The notes: generated by a model from the sequence alone, not told the origin. A stretch of DNA of 64,000 nt from Spirochaeta cellobiosiphila DSM 17781 (GCF_000426705.1 NZ_KE384554.1:1-64000); one strand, 5' to 3'; shown: positions 1-9,114, numbered from the stretch's first letter. Numbers and translations are program-made.

Positions 1-110
1 CTTAAAGATTCCTAAAGACACCTGAGAGAATATCAGGTTGATAGGCTGGGTGTATACGCATGGTAACATGTTTAGCATACCAGTACTAATTTGTCGTGAG
101 GCTTGACCAT
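1..110 (+). rRNA. rrl: 23S rRNA, 3' end (partial)
   Basis: The first ~110 bases match the conserved 3' end of bacterial 23S rRNA: GTTGATAGGCTGGGTGT, then CAGTACTAAT and GTGAGGCTTGACCAT near 110. The 5' part lies outside the window. The exact 3' end was estimated from alignment by memory with the E. coli terminus, so it may be off by a few bases. Confidence 0.93.
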
Positions 111-139
111 ATTATTTGTTATCCCTTAAAAAACATGTC

Positions 140-186
140 TTAAAAGAGAACTTTTAAAGAGGATACTATTTCATTGACTTAGTATC
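140..186 (+). other. 23S-5S spacer with two stem-loops
   Basis: Two perfect inverted repeats lie in the spacer: TTAAAAG/CTTTTAA (140-146 with 151-157) and GATACTA/TAGTATC (162-168 with 180-186). Stems at this place usually guide processing of the 23S-5S precursor. That role is inferred, not shown. Confidence 0.5.
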
Positions 187-206
187 TTGTTTTGAAGAAT
201 ATTATT

Positions 207-318
<112 letters not shown>

Positions 319-557
319 TTTCTTTTTTATAAACTTGTCTCGTTAATTTTCAATAATAAGCACTATCCTTTACTTAATACTTATACTACTTTTATGATTG
401 TTGATCTGTGTTGTGTTCTTAGTTTCTTTAGACCAATAGCATGATACCTGTACGCTATCACAATGTTAATTAATTATCGTTAAAATATTATTATTTTGTC
501 ATTTTGCTATCTTGAAGTAACAGTAGAAAGCAAAAAACAGTGTTTATATAGTATTAT
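319..557. other. Intergenic stretch after the rRNA operon
   Basis: About 240 bases between 5S rRNA and the smpB 3' hairpin. It is AT-rich, with a T-run just after 5S (319-330). I see no tRNA, convincing ORF or clear repeat in it. I looked for tmRNA because smpB follows, and saw no alanine acceptor or tag-peptide sequence. Confidence 0.4.
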
Positions 558-588
558 AAATACTCATAAAATGTGTTTATGAGTATTT
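558..588 (-). terminator. 13-bp stem-loop at the 3' end of smpB
   Basis: A perfect 13-bp inverted repeat (AAATACTCATAAA at 558-570, its complement at 576-588) with a 5-nt loop spans the smpB stop codon (577-579). It has no U-tract immediately downstream on the minus strand, so it may be a terminator of unusual type or a 3'-end stabilising structure. It faces the end of the rRNA operon. Confidence 0.55.
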
Positions 589-1038
589 ATTAACCCTATC
601 TTGCTCTCTTTGCATATCTTTTTGTTTTATACTGTCTCTCTTGTCGTATAATTTTTTCCCTTTACATAAACCAATTTCTACTTTAATAAGTCCTTTATGA
701 ATATAGAATTGTAGAGGGACAAGTGTGTAACCTTTTTCATCTACTTTTTTTCTTAGTTTTGCAATTTCTTGTTTGTGGGCTAATAACTTTCTTGAACGCA
801 CAGTGGTATGATTGAATGTATTACCAAAGGCATAAGGTGTAATGGACAAATTATTAAGCCATAATTCTCCATTTTCAATTTCTGCATAGGAATCGACAAA
901 GTTAAATTTGTTGGCTTTCATAGATTTTACTTCTGTTCCATGTAATACGACACCACATTCTAGTTTTTGCTCTACGAAATATTGAAAATACGCTTTCTTA
1001 TTGTTGGCCAACACCTTGTGTTGTATCTTTTCACTCAT
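577..1038 (-). CDS. smpB: SsrA-binding protein SmpB
   Basis: SmpB binds tmRNA and brings it to stalled ribosomes for trans-translation. The 153-residue product has normal length and the family's features: the GTEVKSM motif near residue 35, the RSRKLLAHKQEI segment near 80, and a basic C-terminal tail (KKLYDKRDSIKQKDMQRE) that inserts into the ribosome. The gene starts 2 bp after the stop of the PEGA gene on the same strand, so the two are very likely cotranscribed from the promoter at 2265-2293. The tmRNA gene itself is not visible in this window. Confidence 0.96.
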   Translation of the reverse strand: MSEKIQHKVLANNKKAYFQYFVEQKLECGVVLHGTEVKSMKANKFNFVDSYAEIENGELWLNNLSITPYAFGNTFNHTTVRSRKLLAHKQEIAKLRKKVDEKGYTLVPLQFYIHKGLIKVEIGLCKGKKLYDKRDSIKQKDMQREQDRVNKYS

Positions 1039-1040
1039 AA

Positions 1041-2255
1041 TTATTTCTCTTTTAATAAAAGTCTAAACCTAATATCATCCAATTGGAAAGTATCAGGAAG
1101 GTATCCTACATCAGATGATGTGCTGTTGTATATGATGTAGCTTGGGTAATTATAGTTCTCACTCGTTAAATATACATCAGAAGAGACTCCTGTACTTGTA
1201 AGCTCCCAATTTTTAGAAGGTTTAATTTGTTTTAAGATCTCTAATGACGGTAAATAAGCTTGCAAATCAATATTATTCAAGTATTTATTATTAAACCAAT
1301 TAATATAGGCAATTATATCAGAGTAAGAGGCCTTTGATACGTCTATAATTTCAGAATTTTGTTTTTCAAAATCTATCTGTTCTAGATGTTTGTCAAGAAT
1401 GTAAATAGCATCATTCTTATTATCAATATATTTATTGAATGTTAGTTGGCCAACACTAATACTTGAGTTAGTTCTGGATATGGTTTTAGGAATACTATTT
1501 TTTCCAGTAATGTCTATTTCTAACTCATGAATATCTGTTAAATGTTTTAAGTATGCTGGATCAGTGTTATTCATGAGATATTTTACGAGTGATAAATAGT
1601 GGGAGGCAGATAGCGTTTTTCCATTTGTATGGAGGTTGCTTATCATTCCAGACCAGTCCCTTAATGTAAATTCACTATTAATAAGGCCAAATGTACCTAG
1701 TAAGTAATCCTTATTATCCCTTATCATATTATTAGTCTGTGATATGGCTAGCCTTTTAGAAGCATTAGTTAAGGTGTAAGGAAATTGATAACGCGTTCGT
1801 GGTTTTCCAGAATAATTCCACGCAGCAAAAGAATAAAAAGAATCATGTAATATTTTCATACTATTGTTTGATTTAAAATTTATTCTAATGGTATCTCTAG
1901 ATGGGAAAAAAAGAGATCCAAATATCCTGCCTTTGACTTTACTTGTTACTTTAACGTCCTCAACATTAGGCAACGAAAAAACTATATTTTGGTTTCCTTT
2001 AGGCACAAAAGCTTTTACAGGAGTACTTCCTAATCTTTTGTCATTATTGTAGACAGCTGCCCCTCGAGGATAGGAATCTAAATATATTATGGACCCGTTC
2101 TTTCGTATTCCGGGGTATAGTAAAATAGCAAATAAACCTATTATTAGCAAAAAGGTATAGAAGACTGGTATATACGTTGTAGGTTTAATTTTGAGAATGG
2201 TAGGTAGCTTTACTGAAAGATTTTCAGGTATTGTGATCGGGTCTTTTTTCTTCAT
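1041..2255 (-). CDS. PEGA-domain membrane-anchored protein
   Basis: A 404-residue protein with a short cytoplasmic N-terminus, one membrane segment at about residues 28-48 (YIPVFYTFLLIIGLFAILLY) and a PEGA-type repeat at about 55-100 (DSYPRGAAVYNNDKRLGSTP). PEGA domains are small beta modules in exported surface-layer and envelope proteins. The remaining ~300 residues are not recognised and probably sit in the periplasm. It is the first gene of an operon with smpB. There is no Shine-Dalgarno sequence before the ATG, and the -10 element lies only 9 bp upstream, which suggests a leaderless message. Function unknown. Confidence 0.75.
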   Translation of the reverse strand: MKKKDPITIPENLSVKLPTILKIKPTTYIPVFYTFLLIIGLFAILLYPGIRKNGSIIYLDSYPRGAAVYNNDKRLGSTPVKAFVPKGNQNIVFSLPNVEDVKVTSKVKGRIFGSLFFPSRDTIRINFKSNNSMKILHDSFYSFAAWNYSGKPRTRYQFPYTLTNASKRLAISQTNNMIRDNKDYLLGTFGLINSEFTLRDWSGMISNLHTNGKTLSASHYLSLVKYLMNNTDPAYLKHLTDIHELEIDITGKNSIPKTISRTNSSISVGQLTFNKYIDNKNDAIYILDKHLEQIDFEKQNSEIIDVSKASYSDIIAYINWFNNKYLNNIDLQAYLPSLEILKQIKPSKNWELTSTGVSSDVYLTSENYNYPSYIIYNSTSSDVGYLPDTFQLDDIRFRLLLKEK

Positions 2256-2264
2256 ATTGATTGG

Positions 2265-2293
2265 ATTATAGAAATTGGTAAATAGCTTGTCAA
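2265..2293 (-). promoter_or_regulatory. Consensus sigma-70 promoter for PEGA-smpB
   Basis: On the minus strand, TTGACA (2288-2293) and TATAAT (2265-2270) are separated by exactly 17 bp, a perfect consensus pair. The expected start site is near 2258, only about 2-4 nt before the ATG at 2255. On the plus strand an overlapping TTGTCA (2287-2292), with TACGGT 18 bp further on, could serve the divergent lepB. Confidence 0.75.
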
Positions 2294-2347
2294 CGATGTT
2301 TCATATGTGTTACGGTTACGAAGAAAAATTCAGGCGGAATTATAATA

Positions 2348-3325
2348 ATGGAAGTAGCAGATTCTTTGGTAAAAATCACAGAAAAATACCTCACAAGACG
2401 AAGAGTAAAGCAGTATATACGAAAAGAGAGATCAAAGCGAAGGCATTTTATTATAGACTGGCTGGATGCTTTTCTTTGGGCTGCTGGTGTAGTGCTTCTT
2501 TTAAATCAGTATTTAATTCAGGCTTATCAAATACCCTCGCCCTCTATGGAAAAAACACTAATTGTAGGTGACAGAATATTTGTAAATAAGCTGGTATATG
2601 GCCCTGAATTGCTACCAGGAATTGCTAAACTACCTAGCCCTATAAAACCCAAGAGGGGTGATATAATAATTTTTGAAAATCCACAATACATATCACAAGG
2701 TCCAATCTTTGATGTCTTACAACGTATCATTTATATGTTGACCCTTTCTATGGTGGATATAGATAAGAATCCTGACGGAACTCCAAAACATCATTTTTTA
2801 ATAAAAAGAGCTGCTGCTGCTGATGGTGATACAATAAAAAATATTGATGGATATATTTACTTTAAACCTGAAGGGGAGTCAGAGTGGTTAGATGAGACAA
2901 CCTATCGTACAAGATTAGACCAAAAAAATAAGACCCAACGTTTGATAAAAGATGAAAACTACAACACGATTCGTCTTGGTTCTCATGCTATTGCATTAAA
3001 TAATAGTGGAGCTACACTTACTTCTGATGAATCCAGTGCCTATTCTCAAATACAGACTGATAGAGATTATTTTGATCTCTATTCAATTCAATTCTATGCC
3101 AATAAAAGTGAATTGGCTTTAAACAGGACATCAAAAATAGACTTTGCAACCTATTATAAAGATATTAATGGTCAATTTGTGCCACATGGTTGGATACTAC
3201 CTCTTGGGGATAATCGCGACAATTCAAAAGATGGTAGAAGCTTTGGGATTATAAGTAAAAAAGAGGTTCTGGGGCAGGCAATGATTAAATACTGGCCCTT
3301 AAACAGGTTTGGCTTGATAAAATGA
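2348..3325 (+). CDS. lepB: Signal peptidase I
   Basis: Leader peptidase that removes signal peptides of exported proteins at the outer face of the inner membrane. The 325-residue protein has an N-terminal cytoplasmic stretch, a membrane segment at about 40-58, the catalytic serine in IPSPSM (Ser66), the general-base lysine in FLIKRAAAADGD (Lys153), and the conserved GDNRDNSKDGR box near the C-terminus. It is longer than minimal SPases because of an insertion at about residues 112-148 and a further one before the last box. An AGGCGG Shine-Dalgarno lies 11 nt before the ATG. It overlaps the next, paralogous gene by 4 bp. Confidence 0.93.
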   Translation: MEVADSLVKITEKYLTRRRVKQYIRKERSKRRHFIIDWLDAFLWAAGVVLLLNQYLIQAYQIPSPSMEKTLIVGDRIFVNKLVYGPELLPGIAKLPSPIKPKRGDIIIFENPQYISQGPIFDVLQRIIYMLTLSMVDIDKNPDGTPKHHFLIKRAAAADGDTIKNIDGYIYFKPEGESEWLDETTYRTRLDQKNKTQRLIKDENYNTIRLGSHAIALNNSGATLTSDESSAYSQIQTDRDYFDLYSIQFYANKSELALNRTSKIDFATYYKDINGQFVPHGWILPLGDNRDNSKDGRSFGIISKKEVLGQAMIKYWPLNRFGLIK

Positions 3326-4014
3326 GTAAGAAGTATCGTCCATATAATACGCAAACAGAAAAGAAACATATTGGGAAGAGAATTGGTCAAACTATCTTAG
3401 TTTTTTTTGTTTTTAAATTAATTATCTTCCAATTTTTCCCAATTTATCAATTTAATTCTACTACTATGACTCCTACATTTGAAGAAGGAGCACGTGTCAT
3501 AACATTAAGCTCTAGGATTGTAAAAAAATATAATAGAGGTGATGTCGTTATCGTTAATCCTCAGAATACTCATCATTCTCTGTTTTTGACTGCACTGGAT
3601 TATATAAGTCGATTTGTGACATTCGAGCAATTTTCTTTAATAAGCTATATGGATGAACCATGGGCTTCTGATAAACAATATAAACGTTTAATAGCTTTAC
3701 CTGGGGATAAAGTAAAAATTATTGATAATATCGCTTATGTGAAAACAAGTGATAATGAATTGTATTTAAGTGAATTTGAACTATCAAAACATTCTTATGA
3801 CATAAGAAGTAAAGTAAATGTTGATATTAATCCTAATTTACCCATAAAGGATGATATGGATGAGATTACTGTTCCAAAGGATGAGATATTTGTTCTAGAT
3901 GATAATCGAATTGTTTGGGGGGATTCTAGATTTTGGGGGACTATCGACAAAAAGGCAATTATTGGAAAAGTTTTATTTCAATATTGGCCTTTTGATTCTA
4001 TTGGTATTAGATAG
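3322..4014 (+). CDS. Signal peptidase I-like protein with Thr at the catalytic Ser position
   Basis: A second S26-family protein (230 residues) encoded directly after lepB with an ATGA overlap. It has an N-terminal membrane segment (about 23-42), the lysine box YKRLIALPGD (Lys121) and a C-terminal LDDNRIVWGDSRFWG box. In the serine box the sequence is FNSTTMTPTF: the residue before the conserved Met49 is Thr48, where active SPases have Ser (compare IPSPSM in the upstream gene). Either Thr48 acts as nucleophile, Ser46 takes over, or the protein is an inactive partner of LepB. Codon 48 reads ACT at 3463-3465. Confidence 0.82.
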   Translation: MSKKYRPYNTQTEKKHIGKRIGQTILVFFVFKLIIFQFFPIYQFNSTTMTPTFEEGARVITLSSRIVKKYNRGDVVIVNPQNTHHSLFLTALDYISRFVTFEQFSLISYMDEPWASDKQYKRLIALPGDKVKIIDNIAYVKTSDNELYLSEFELSKHSYDIRSKVNVDINPNLPIKDDMDEITVPKDEIFVLDDNRIVWGDSRFWGTIDKKAIIGKVLFQYWPFDSIGIR

Positions 4015-5226
4015 ATGTCAACTATATATACAGAAAACTCTCAGAAAGAAGTAAAAATGGGACTGTATGTGCATATACCATTTTGTAAACAAAAATGTTA
4101 TTACTGCGATTTTTACTCTGAGATAGGCCAAACAAAGAAATCCGAACAGTTAATCGATAAAATTATTTCAGATCTGGATTGTAAAATAAATCTGCTTAAT
4201 GTTGATATCATAGATTCAATTTTTATAGGGGGGGGAACCCCAAGTTTATTGACTCCCGATGATTTACACAGGCTTTTAGAAGGTATAAAGAAAACCATAC
4301 CTAATATACCTACCGAAGTATCAATCGAAGCTAATCCAGAATCTTTGACAAAAGTGCATTTGGATATTTTAAAAGACTCAATAGTCAATAGATTGAGTCT
4401 TGGAATACAAACTTTCAATAATAAAGTCCTTGAAACATTAAATCGGCCAACAAGAGAAGAAGATATCATAAGAGTTTTAGAGGAAATTAATGATTATAGA
4501 GACAAAATAAATATAAATTTTGATTTTATAACCGGGTTACCTGATCAGTCTTATTATGATATTAAAAGGGATGTAAATCTTGTTAAAGAATATAATCCTG
4601 AACACATTAGTCTTTATTCTCTGATGATTGAAGAAGAGGCTCCCTTATACCGACTGGTTCAAAAGGGATTTATAAAGCTACCTGATGAGGATTTAGACAG
4701 AGAACTATTTAATAGTTTCAGGACCGAATTGAATAATTTAGGCTATGATAAATATGAAATTAGTAATTATTCAAAACCTGGTAAATATAGTAAACACAAC
4801 ACTAATTATTGGTATTTGAATCCATATATTGGGGTAGGTCCTGGCGCTGTCTCGTTTTATAATGATGAAAAAGGCAAGCCAATAAGGATAAAGAATAGCT
4901 ATTTAAATGATTATTTGAATAACAATAAAAGTTCTATACAGGAAATGATACTTCTACAGGATTTTGTTTTTGAAAATATAATGATGTCGTTACGTTTAAC
5001 AAAAGGTATAGAGGACTCTATATTTAAACGTAGATTTGGATATCCTTTAAAGTACATCTATCCAAAAACAGTCGAAAGGTTATTAAGTGCTAAGAAAATA
5101 GTATATAACAAAGGATATTATTCTATTCCAGAACATCAAATTGATTTTACTGATAATATAATAGCTGATTTTTTAAATGAAGAGCCTAGTAATATCACAA
5201 ACTTGGATTGGACTTGGGAAGGTTGA
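4015..5226 (+). CDS. hemW: Heme chaperone HemW (radical SAM, coproporphyrinogen oxidase-like)
   Basis: The 403-residue protein carries the radical-SAM cluster motif CKQKCYYC (Cys24, Cys28, Cys31), the GGGTPS glycine motif, GIQTF, and the YEISNYSKPG / HNTNYWYLNPYIGVGPGA segments typical of HemW. HemW binds heme and hands it to respiratory enzymes; true HemN has different flanking residues and a longer N-terminus. The ATG follows the previous stop with no gap; an internal Met15 (4057) is a possible alternative start. Cotranscribed with the two signal peptidase genes. Confidence 0.88.
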   Translation: MSTIYTENSQKEVKMGLYVHIPFCKQKCYYCDFYSEIGQTKKSEQLIDKIISDLDCKINLLNVDIIDSIFIGGGTPSLLTPDDLHRLLEGIKKTIPNIPTEVSIEANPESLTKVHLDILKDSIVNRLSLGIQTFNNKVLETLNRPTREEDIIRVLEEINDYRDKININFDFITGLPDQSYYDIKRDVNLVKEYNPEHISLYSLMIEEEAPLYRLVQKGFIKLPDEDLDRELFNSFRTELNNLGYDKYEISNYSKPGKYSKHNTNYWYLNPYIGVGPGAVSFYNDEKGKPIRIKNSYLNDYLNNNKSSIQEMILLQDFVFENIMMSLRLTKGIEDSIFKRRFGYPLKYIYPKTVERLLSAKKIVYNKGYYSIPEHQIDFTDNIIADFLNEEPSNITNLDWTWEG

Positions 5227-5251
5227 CATTACTTTTTTAACTGTGTTAATT

Positions 5252-5260
5252 TGCTATGAT
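5252..5260 (+). promoter_or_regulatory. Extended -10 promoter upstream of yebC
   Basis: TGCTATGAT matches the extended -10 form (TGnTATAAT-like) in the 61-bp gap between hemW and yebC. No good -35 is seen at the right distance, as is usual for extended -10 promoters. The start would fall near 5267, leaving a leader that contains the yebC ribosome site (GACGAGG, 5275-5281). Confidence 0.5.
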
Positions 5261-5287
5261 CCGAAAAATAAATAGACGAGGTGTTTT

Positions 5288-6031
5288 ATGTCTGGCCATA
5301 GTAAGTGGGCTAATATCAAACATAGAAAAGGTGCTCAGGATGCAAAGCGTGGACGCATCTTTGCTAAGATTATAAAAGAAATTACAGTCGCTGCAAGATT
5401 AGGTGGTGGTGAGTTAGATTCAAATCCTAAATTACGTACTGCTGTTTTAAAGGCTCGTGGTCAAAATATGCCTACGGACAATATCGACCGTGCCATTAAA
5501 AAGGGAACGGGAGATCTTGATGGTGTAGACTATGTTGAGCTTCAGTATGAAGGTTATGCTATTGGTGGCGTAGCTATAATGGTCGATACACTCACTGACA
5601 ATAAGAATAGAACAGCTGCAGATGTGAGAAGTATTTTTACTAAAGCAGGTGGTAGTTTAGGTACAACAGGAAGCGTCAGTTATTTGTTTAGCCGAAAAGG
5701 GTTGATAGCTTTTGATGCATCAAAATATTCAGAAGATGAAATATTTGAGGCTGCATTAGAGTCTGGAGCAGAAGACGTTAGTAATGAAGGTGAGGTTATA
5801 GAGGTTTCTACTAGCCCTGAAATGTTTGATACTATACTGGAAGAGTTATCAAAGAAAGGTTACGAAAATGAGATGGCTGAAATTTCTATGGTTCCTTCAA
5901 CTACAGTAGCGTTAGATAAAGAAAAGACTCAAAAAGTTCTAAATCTTATTGAAAAGTTGGAAGATAATGATGATGTACAAAGTGTATCATCAAACTTAGA
6001 GGTTCCTGATGATTGGGAGGACAATGCTTAA
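5288..6031 (+). CDS. yebC: YebC/PmpR family regulatory or translation protein
   Basis: A 247-residue YebC-family protein beginning MSGHSKWANIKHRKG, with the usual AKRGRIFAKIIKEI segment and full-length three-domain structure. YebC-type proteins were long described as transcription regulators and more recently as ribosome-associated factors for proline stretches; I cannot tell which applies here. Placement just before ruvC-ruvA-ruvB is very common in bacteria. The last 8 bp overlap the ruvC start. Confidence 0.93.
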   Translation: MSGHSKWANIKHRKGAQDAKRGRIFAKIIKEITVAARLGGGELDSNPKLRTAVLKARGQNMPTDNIDRAIKKGTGDLDGVDYVELQYEGYAIGGVAIMVDTLTDNKNRTAADVRSIFTKAGGSLGTTGSVSYLFSRKGLIAFDASKYSEDEIFEAALESGAEDVSNEGEVIEVSTSPEMFDTILEELSKKGYENEMAEISMVPSTTVALDKEKTQKVLNLIEKLEDNDDVQSVSSNLEVPDDWEDNA

Positions 6032-6506
6032 GTTTTTAGGTGTTGATCCTGGTTTAGCTTCCACTGGTTGGGGACTAATTGAGATCCAATCAGGGAAAGC
6101 TCATCATGTAGAGCATGGTGTAATCAAAACAAAAAGTATGGACAAAACTGGTCATAGATTAAAGTATATATATGATGAGTTGAGTAAGGTTATTAAGCTT
6201 TATAGTCCTCAAATTGCTTCGATAGAGAGTTTGTATTTTGCAAAAAATGTAAAATCTGCTATGCCTGTATCTGAAGCAAAAGGTGTAATATTATTATGCT
6301 TTGAAAGTAATAATCTTATAACACATGAGTATACTCCTTTACAAATAAAACAAGCATTAGTTGGCAATGGACGTGCTGAAAAAGAGCAAGTTCAAATGAT
6401 GGTAAAGTTAATCTTGGGCTTAAAGGAAGTAATAAAACCAGACCATGCTTCTGACGCTTTAGCAGCAGCTATTTGTGCTTTTCATAGTAATCCTATAGGA
6501 GTTTAA
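6024..6506 (+). CDS. ruvC: Holliday junction resolvase RuvC
   Basis: RuvC cleaves Holliday junctions at the end of recombination. The 160-residue protein starts MLKFLGVDPG, with the first catalytic Asp at residue 8, SIESLYF giving the second acidic residue, and PDHASDALA giving the last two. I placed the start at 6024 rather than further upstream because a GGGAGG Shine-Dalgarno (6015-6020) precedes this ATG and the family begins here. It overlaps yebC by 8 bp and heads the ruvCAB set. Confidence 0.95.
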   Translation: MLKFLGVDPGLASTGWGLIEIQSGKAHHVEHGVIKTKSMDKTGHRLKYIYDELSKVIKLYSPQIASIESLYFAKNVKSAMPVSEAKGVILLCFESNNLITHEYTPLQIKQALVGNGRAEKEQVQMMVKLILGLKEVIKPDHASDALAAAICAFHSNPIGV

Positions 6507-6509
6507 AAC

Positions 6510-7082
6510 TTGATATACAGCTTAAATGGCATGATTTCCGAAAAAAAATTAGATTCTGTTATCATAGATGTAAATAACATAGAATACGAAGTTATTGCTT
6601 CTATGAACACTATAAATAAACTACCTTTGATGAAAGAAAATCAAAAGATCTATACCTATCTGTACCATAGAGAAGATGCTGTACTTTTATATGGTTTTCA
6701 TGATTTAGCAGAAAAGGAGTTATTTTTAGAACTCATCAAAGTTAATGGGATTGGCCCAAAGGGTGCTATAAAGATATTGTCTGGTATTGGAGTCGAAGAT
6801 TTTAAGAAAGCCCTGGAAACAGAAGATTTAAGTGTTCTATCTAAATTGCCCGGAGTGGGTAAAAAGACTGCCCAGCGTATTGTTTTAGCGTTACAAGGTA
6901 AATTAATTAGTAATACGGATAACAATTATCCAAGTGTTTCAGAAGAAATTATTCAATCTTTAGAATTGATGGGATATGATAAGAGCAGTATCATGCGAGC
7001 ATTAAGTAAAATACAAATAACCGAAGATTTGACAGAGTCAGACCTGATGAGACAATTGATAATTGAATTAAGCACTAATTAA
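6510..7082 (+). CDS. ruvA: Holliday junction branch migration protein RuvA
   Basis: RuvA binds the four-way junction and loads the RuvB motor. The 190-residue protein has the N-terminal OB fold (MIYSLNGMI...), two helix-hairpin-helix motifs (KVNGIGPKGAIKIL and LPGVGKKTAQRIVLAL) and a small C-terminal domain that contacts RuvB. The start codon is TTG, 3 bp after the ruvC stop. Confidence 0.95.
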   Translation: MIYSLNGMISEKKLDSVIIDVNNIEYEVIASMNTINKLPLMKENQKIYTYLYHREDAVLLYGFHDLAEKELFLELIKVNGIGPKGAIKILSGIGVEDFKKALETEDLSVLSKLPGVGKKTAQRIVLALQGKLISNTDNNYPSVSEEIIQSLELMGYDKSSIMRALSKIQITEDLTESDLMRQLIIELSTN

Positions 7083-7091
7083 GGTTGTATA

Positions 7092-8120
7092 GTGGATGAT
7101 ATGGAAAGCTTCTACTCGATGGAAGCAAAAACGGATGATGTAAAAGACACAGCCTTAAGGCCTCTTACTTTAAGGGATTTTCAGGGACAAGATAAATTAA
7201 AAGATAATTTAGAAATATTTATTAAAGCAGCTAAGTCGAGAAAAGAAGCATTAGATCATGTATTTATTAGTGGACCTCCAGGATTAGGGAAAACGACCTT
7301 GGCTGGAATAATGGCAAACGAGTTGGGAGTAGAAGCCCGAGTAACTGCAGCTCCTGCACTAGATAAACCAAAAGATCTTGCTGGTCTGTTAACAACAATT
7401 CAGCCAGGAACTGTTTTTTTCATTGATGAAATACATAGACTAAAACCTGCTATAGAGGAGATGTTGTATGTGGCAATGGAAGATTATGAACTGGACTGGA
7501 TTATAGGACAAGGCCCAAGTGCTAGAACTATTAGAATCCCTGTGCCTCCATTCACTCTTGTAGGTGCTACAACCAAGCCTGGAAAAGTATCCAGTCCTAT
7601 GTATACGAGATTCGGAATAACTTTGAAGATGGATTATTATGACAAGAGGGAACTAATCGACATACTTAATCGTTCTTCAGATATTTTAAAAATCGATATT
7701 CATGAGGAAGCCGCTGATTTGTTGGCTAAATGTTCAAGAGGTACTCCTCGTGTTGCCAATAGGTTATTAAGAAGAATGCGTGATTTTGCTCAGGTGAATG
7801 GGGATGGTATTATAACCAAAGCTATTGTTGTCAATGGGCTAAATAGATTAGGAATTGATGATAAAGGTCTAGAGCGTCATGACCGTGATATTTTACGCGC
7901 GATCATCGAGAAATATAATGGTGGTCCTGTAGGTGCTGAAACTTTAGCAATATCAGTAAGTGAAGGTATCGATACATTGGAAGACTTTTATGAGCCATAC
8001 TTGATCAGGCAAGGTTTCTTAAAACGTACCAGTAGAGGTCGAGTAGCAACTTTACGTGCCTATGAGCTATTGAAAATTGATGTGAAGGATAATGATGAAG
8101 GCCAAGGAATTTTATTTTGA
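7092..8120 (+). CDS. ruvB: Holliday junction branch migration ATPase RuvB
   Basis: AAA+ motor of the RuvAB complex. The 342-residue protein shows Walker [13 protein letters not shown], Walker [10 protein letters not shown], sensor 1 LVGATTKPG and a C-terminal winged-helix DNA-binding domain. The start codon is GTG at 7092; the ATG at 7101 is a possible alternative. It overlaps the queA start by 29 bp, so translation of the two is probably coupled. Confidence 0.96.
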   Translation: MDDMESFYSMEAKTDDVKDTALRPLTLRDFQGQDKLKDNLEIFIKAAKSRKEALDHVFISGPPGLGKTTLAGIMANELGVEARVTAAPALDKPKDLAGLLTTIQPGTVFFIDEIHRLKPAIEEMLYVAMEDYELDWIIGQGPSARTIRIPVPPFTLVGATTKPGKVSSPMYTRFGITLKMDYYDKRELIDILNRSSDILKIDIHEEAADLLAKCSRGTPRVANRLLRRMRDFAQVNGDGIITKAIVVNGLNRLGIDDKGLERHDRDILRAIIEKYNGGPVGAETLAISVSEGIDTLEDFYEPYLIRQGFLKRTSRGRVATLRAYELLKIDVKDNDEGQGILF

Positions 8121-9114
8121 ATTACCAGATGAATTAATTGCACAAACTCCACCATCAGAGAGAGGGAGTAGTCGATTATTAGTATATAACAGAAAAACAA
8201 AACAAGTCTCTCATGAGCATATAAAAGACATGGTAAAATACTTACCCAAAAATAGTTTGATGATATTTAATAACTCAAAAGTGAGAAAAGCTAGGTTATA
8301 TGCTACAACTGTCCACGGTGGAAAAGTTGAGGTATTACTAACTAAAAATATTGATGGCTATAAGTGGAAGGCAATTGTCAGTAAAGCAAAAAAGCAAAAA
8401 GTTGGTAAGAAACTCTTTTTTCCTGCAAATAAGAGTTGTGAAATTGTTGAAGTTTTAGAGGATGCCAATCGCATTGTTAAGTTCGACTTTGAATTAGATG
8501 ATAACTATTTAGATGAATACGGTCATATTCCTTTACCTCCTTACATAAAGCGTGAGGATACGAAGGATGACGCTGTTCGATATCAAAATGTGTATTCTTC
8601 TGAAATAGGATCTGCTGCTGCACCAACAGCAGGGTTACACTTTACAGAAGAAATTCTCAATTGTATAAAATCTGAAGGTATCGAAATTGATTATGTTACT
8701 TTACACGTAGGATTAGGAACCTTTTCTCCTATGCGTTCTGAAAATGTGAAAGATCATACAATGCATACGGAAGAATATCTCATTACACCTGAATTATTTA
8801 GTAAAATTAATGAGGCAAAAAGACAAGGGCGTCCTATCATTGCTGTTGGAACAACCTCTGTAAGAGCTTTAGAAGCCACATTTAGCAGTCCAACACCAAG
8901 AAGTGGTTGGCAAGAAACTGATATCTTTATTTATCCTGGTTATGAGTTTAAAGTGGTAAATCATTTGTTTACTAATTTTCATACACCAGAATCGACACTT
9001 ATTGTTATGGTATCTGCTTTTGCAGGAATGGATGTTATAAAGAATATATACCAAGAGGCCATTAATGAAAAATATCGTTTTTTTTCCTATGGCGATGCAA
9101 TGTTTATTTTATAA
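8092..9114 (+). CDS. queA: S-adenosylmethionine:tRNA ribosyltransferase-isomerase QueA
   Basis: QueA transfers the ribosyl part of SAM to preQ1 in tRNA, making epoxyqueuosine at the wobble position of Asp, Asn, His and Tyr tRNAs. The 340-residue protein has the family segments [39 protein letters not shown] and [10 protein letters not shown]. The pathway partner tgt lies about 30 kb downstream in this window. ATG 8092 or the adjacent ATG 8095 could be used. Its 3' end overlaps the convergent minus-strand gene by 11 bp. Confidence 0.95.
   Translation: MMKAKEFYFELPDELIAQTPPSERGSSRLLVYNRKTKQVSHEHIKDMVKYLPKNSLMIFNNSKVRKARLYATTVHGGKVEVLLTKNIDGYKWKAIVSKAKKQKVGKKLFFPANKSCEIVEVLEDANRIVKFDFELDDNYLDEYGHIPLPPYIKREDTKDDAVRYQNVYSSEIGSAAAPTAGLHFTEEILNCIKSEGIEIDYVTLHVGLGTFSPMRSENVKDHTMHTEEYLITPELFSKINEAKRQGRPIIAVGTTSVRALEATFSSPTPRSGWQETDIFIYPGYEFKVVNHLFTNFHTPESTLIVMVSAFAGMDVIKNIYQEAINEKYRFFSYGDAMFIL

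Noticed and set aside
319-557. tmRNA or tRNA gene between 5S rRNA and smpB
   Set aside because: I found no cloverleaf, CCA end or tag-peptide frame.
3322-4014. Second lepB as a recent duplicate or sequencing error
   Set aside because: The two signal peptidase-like proteins differ throughout and in length; the Thr at the Ser position is not explained by a frameshift.
4208-4218. Run of eight G in hemW as a possible frameshift or phase-variation site
   Set aside because: The run encodes part of the conserved GGGTPS motif and the reading frame is intact on both sides.
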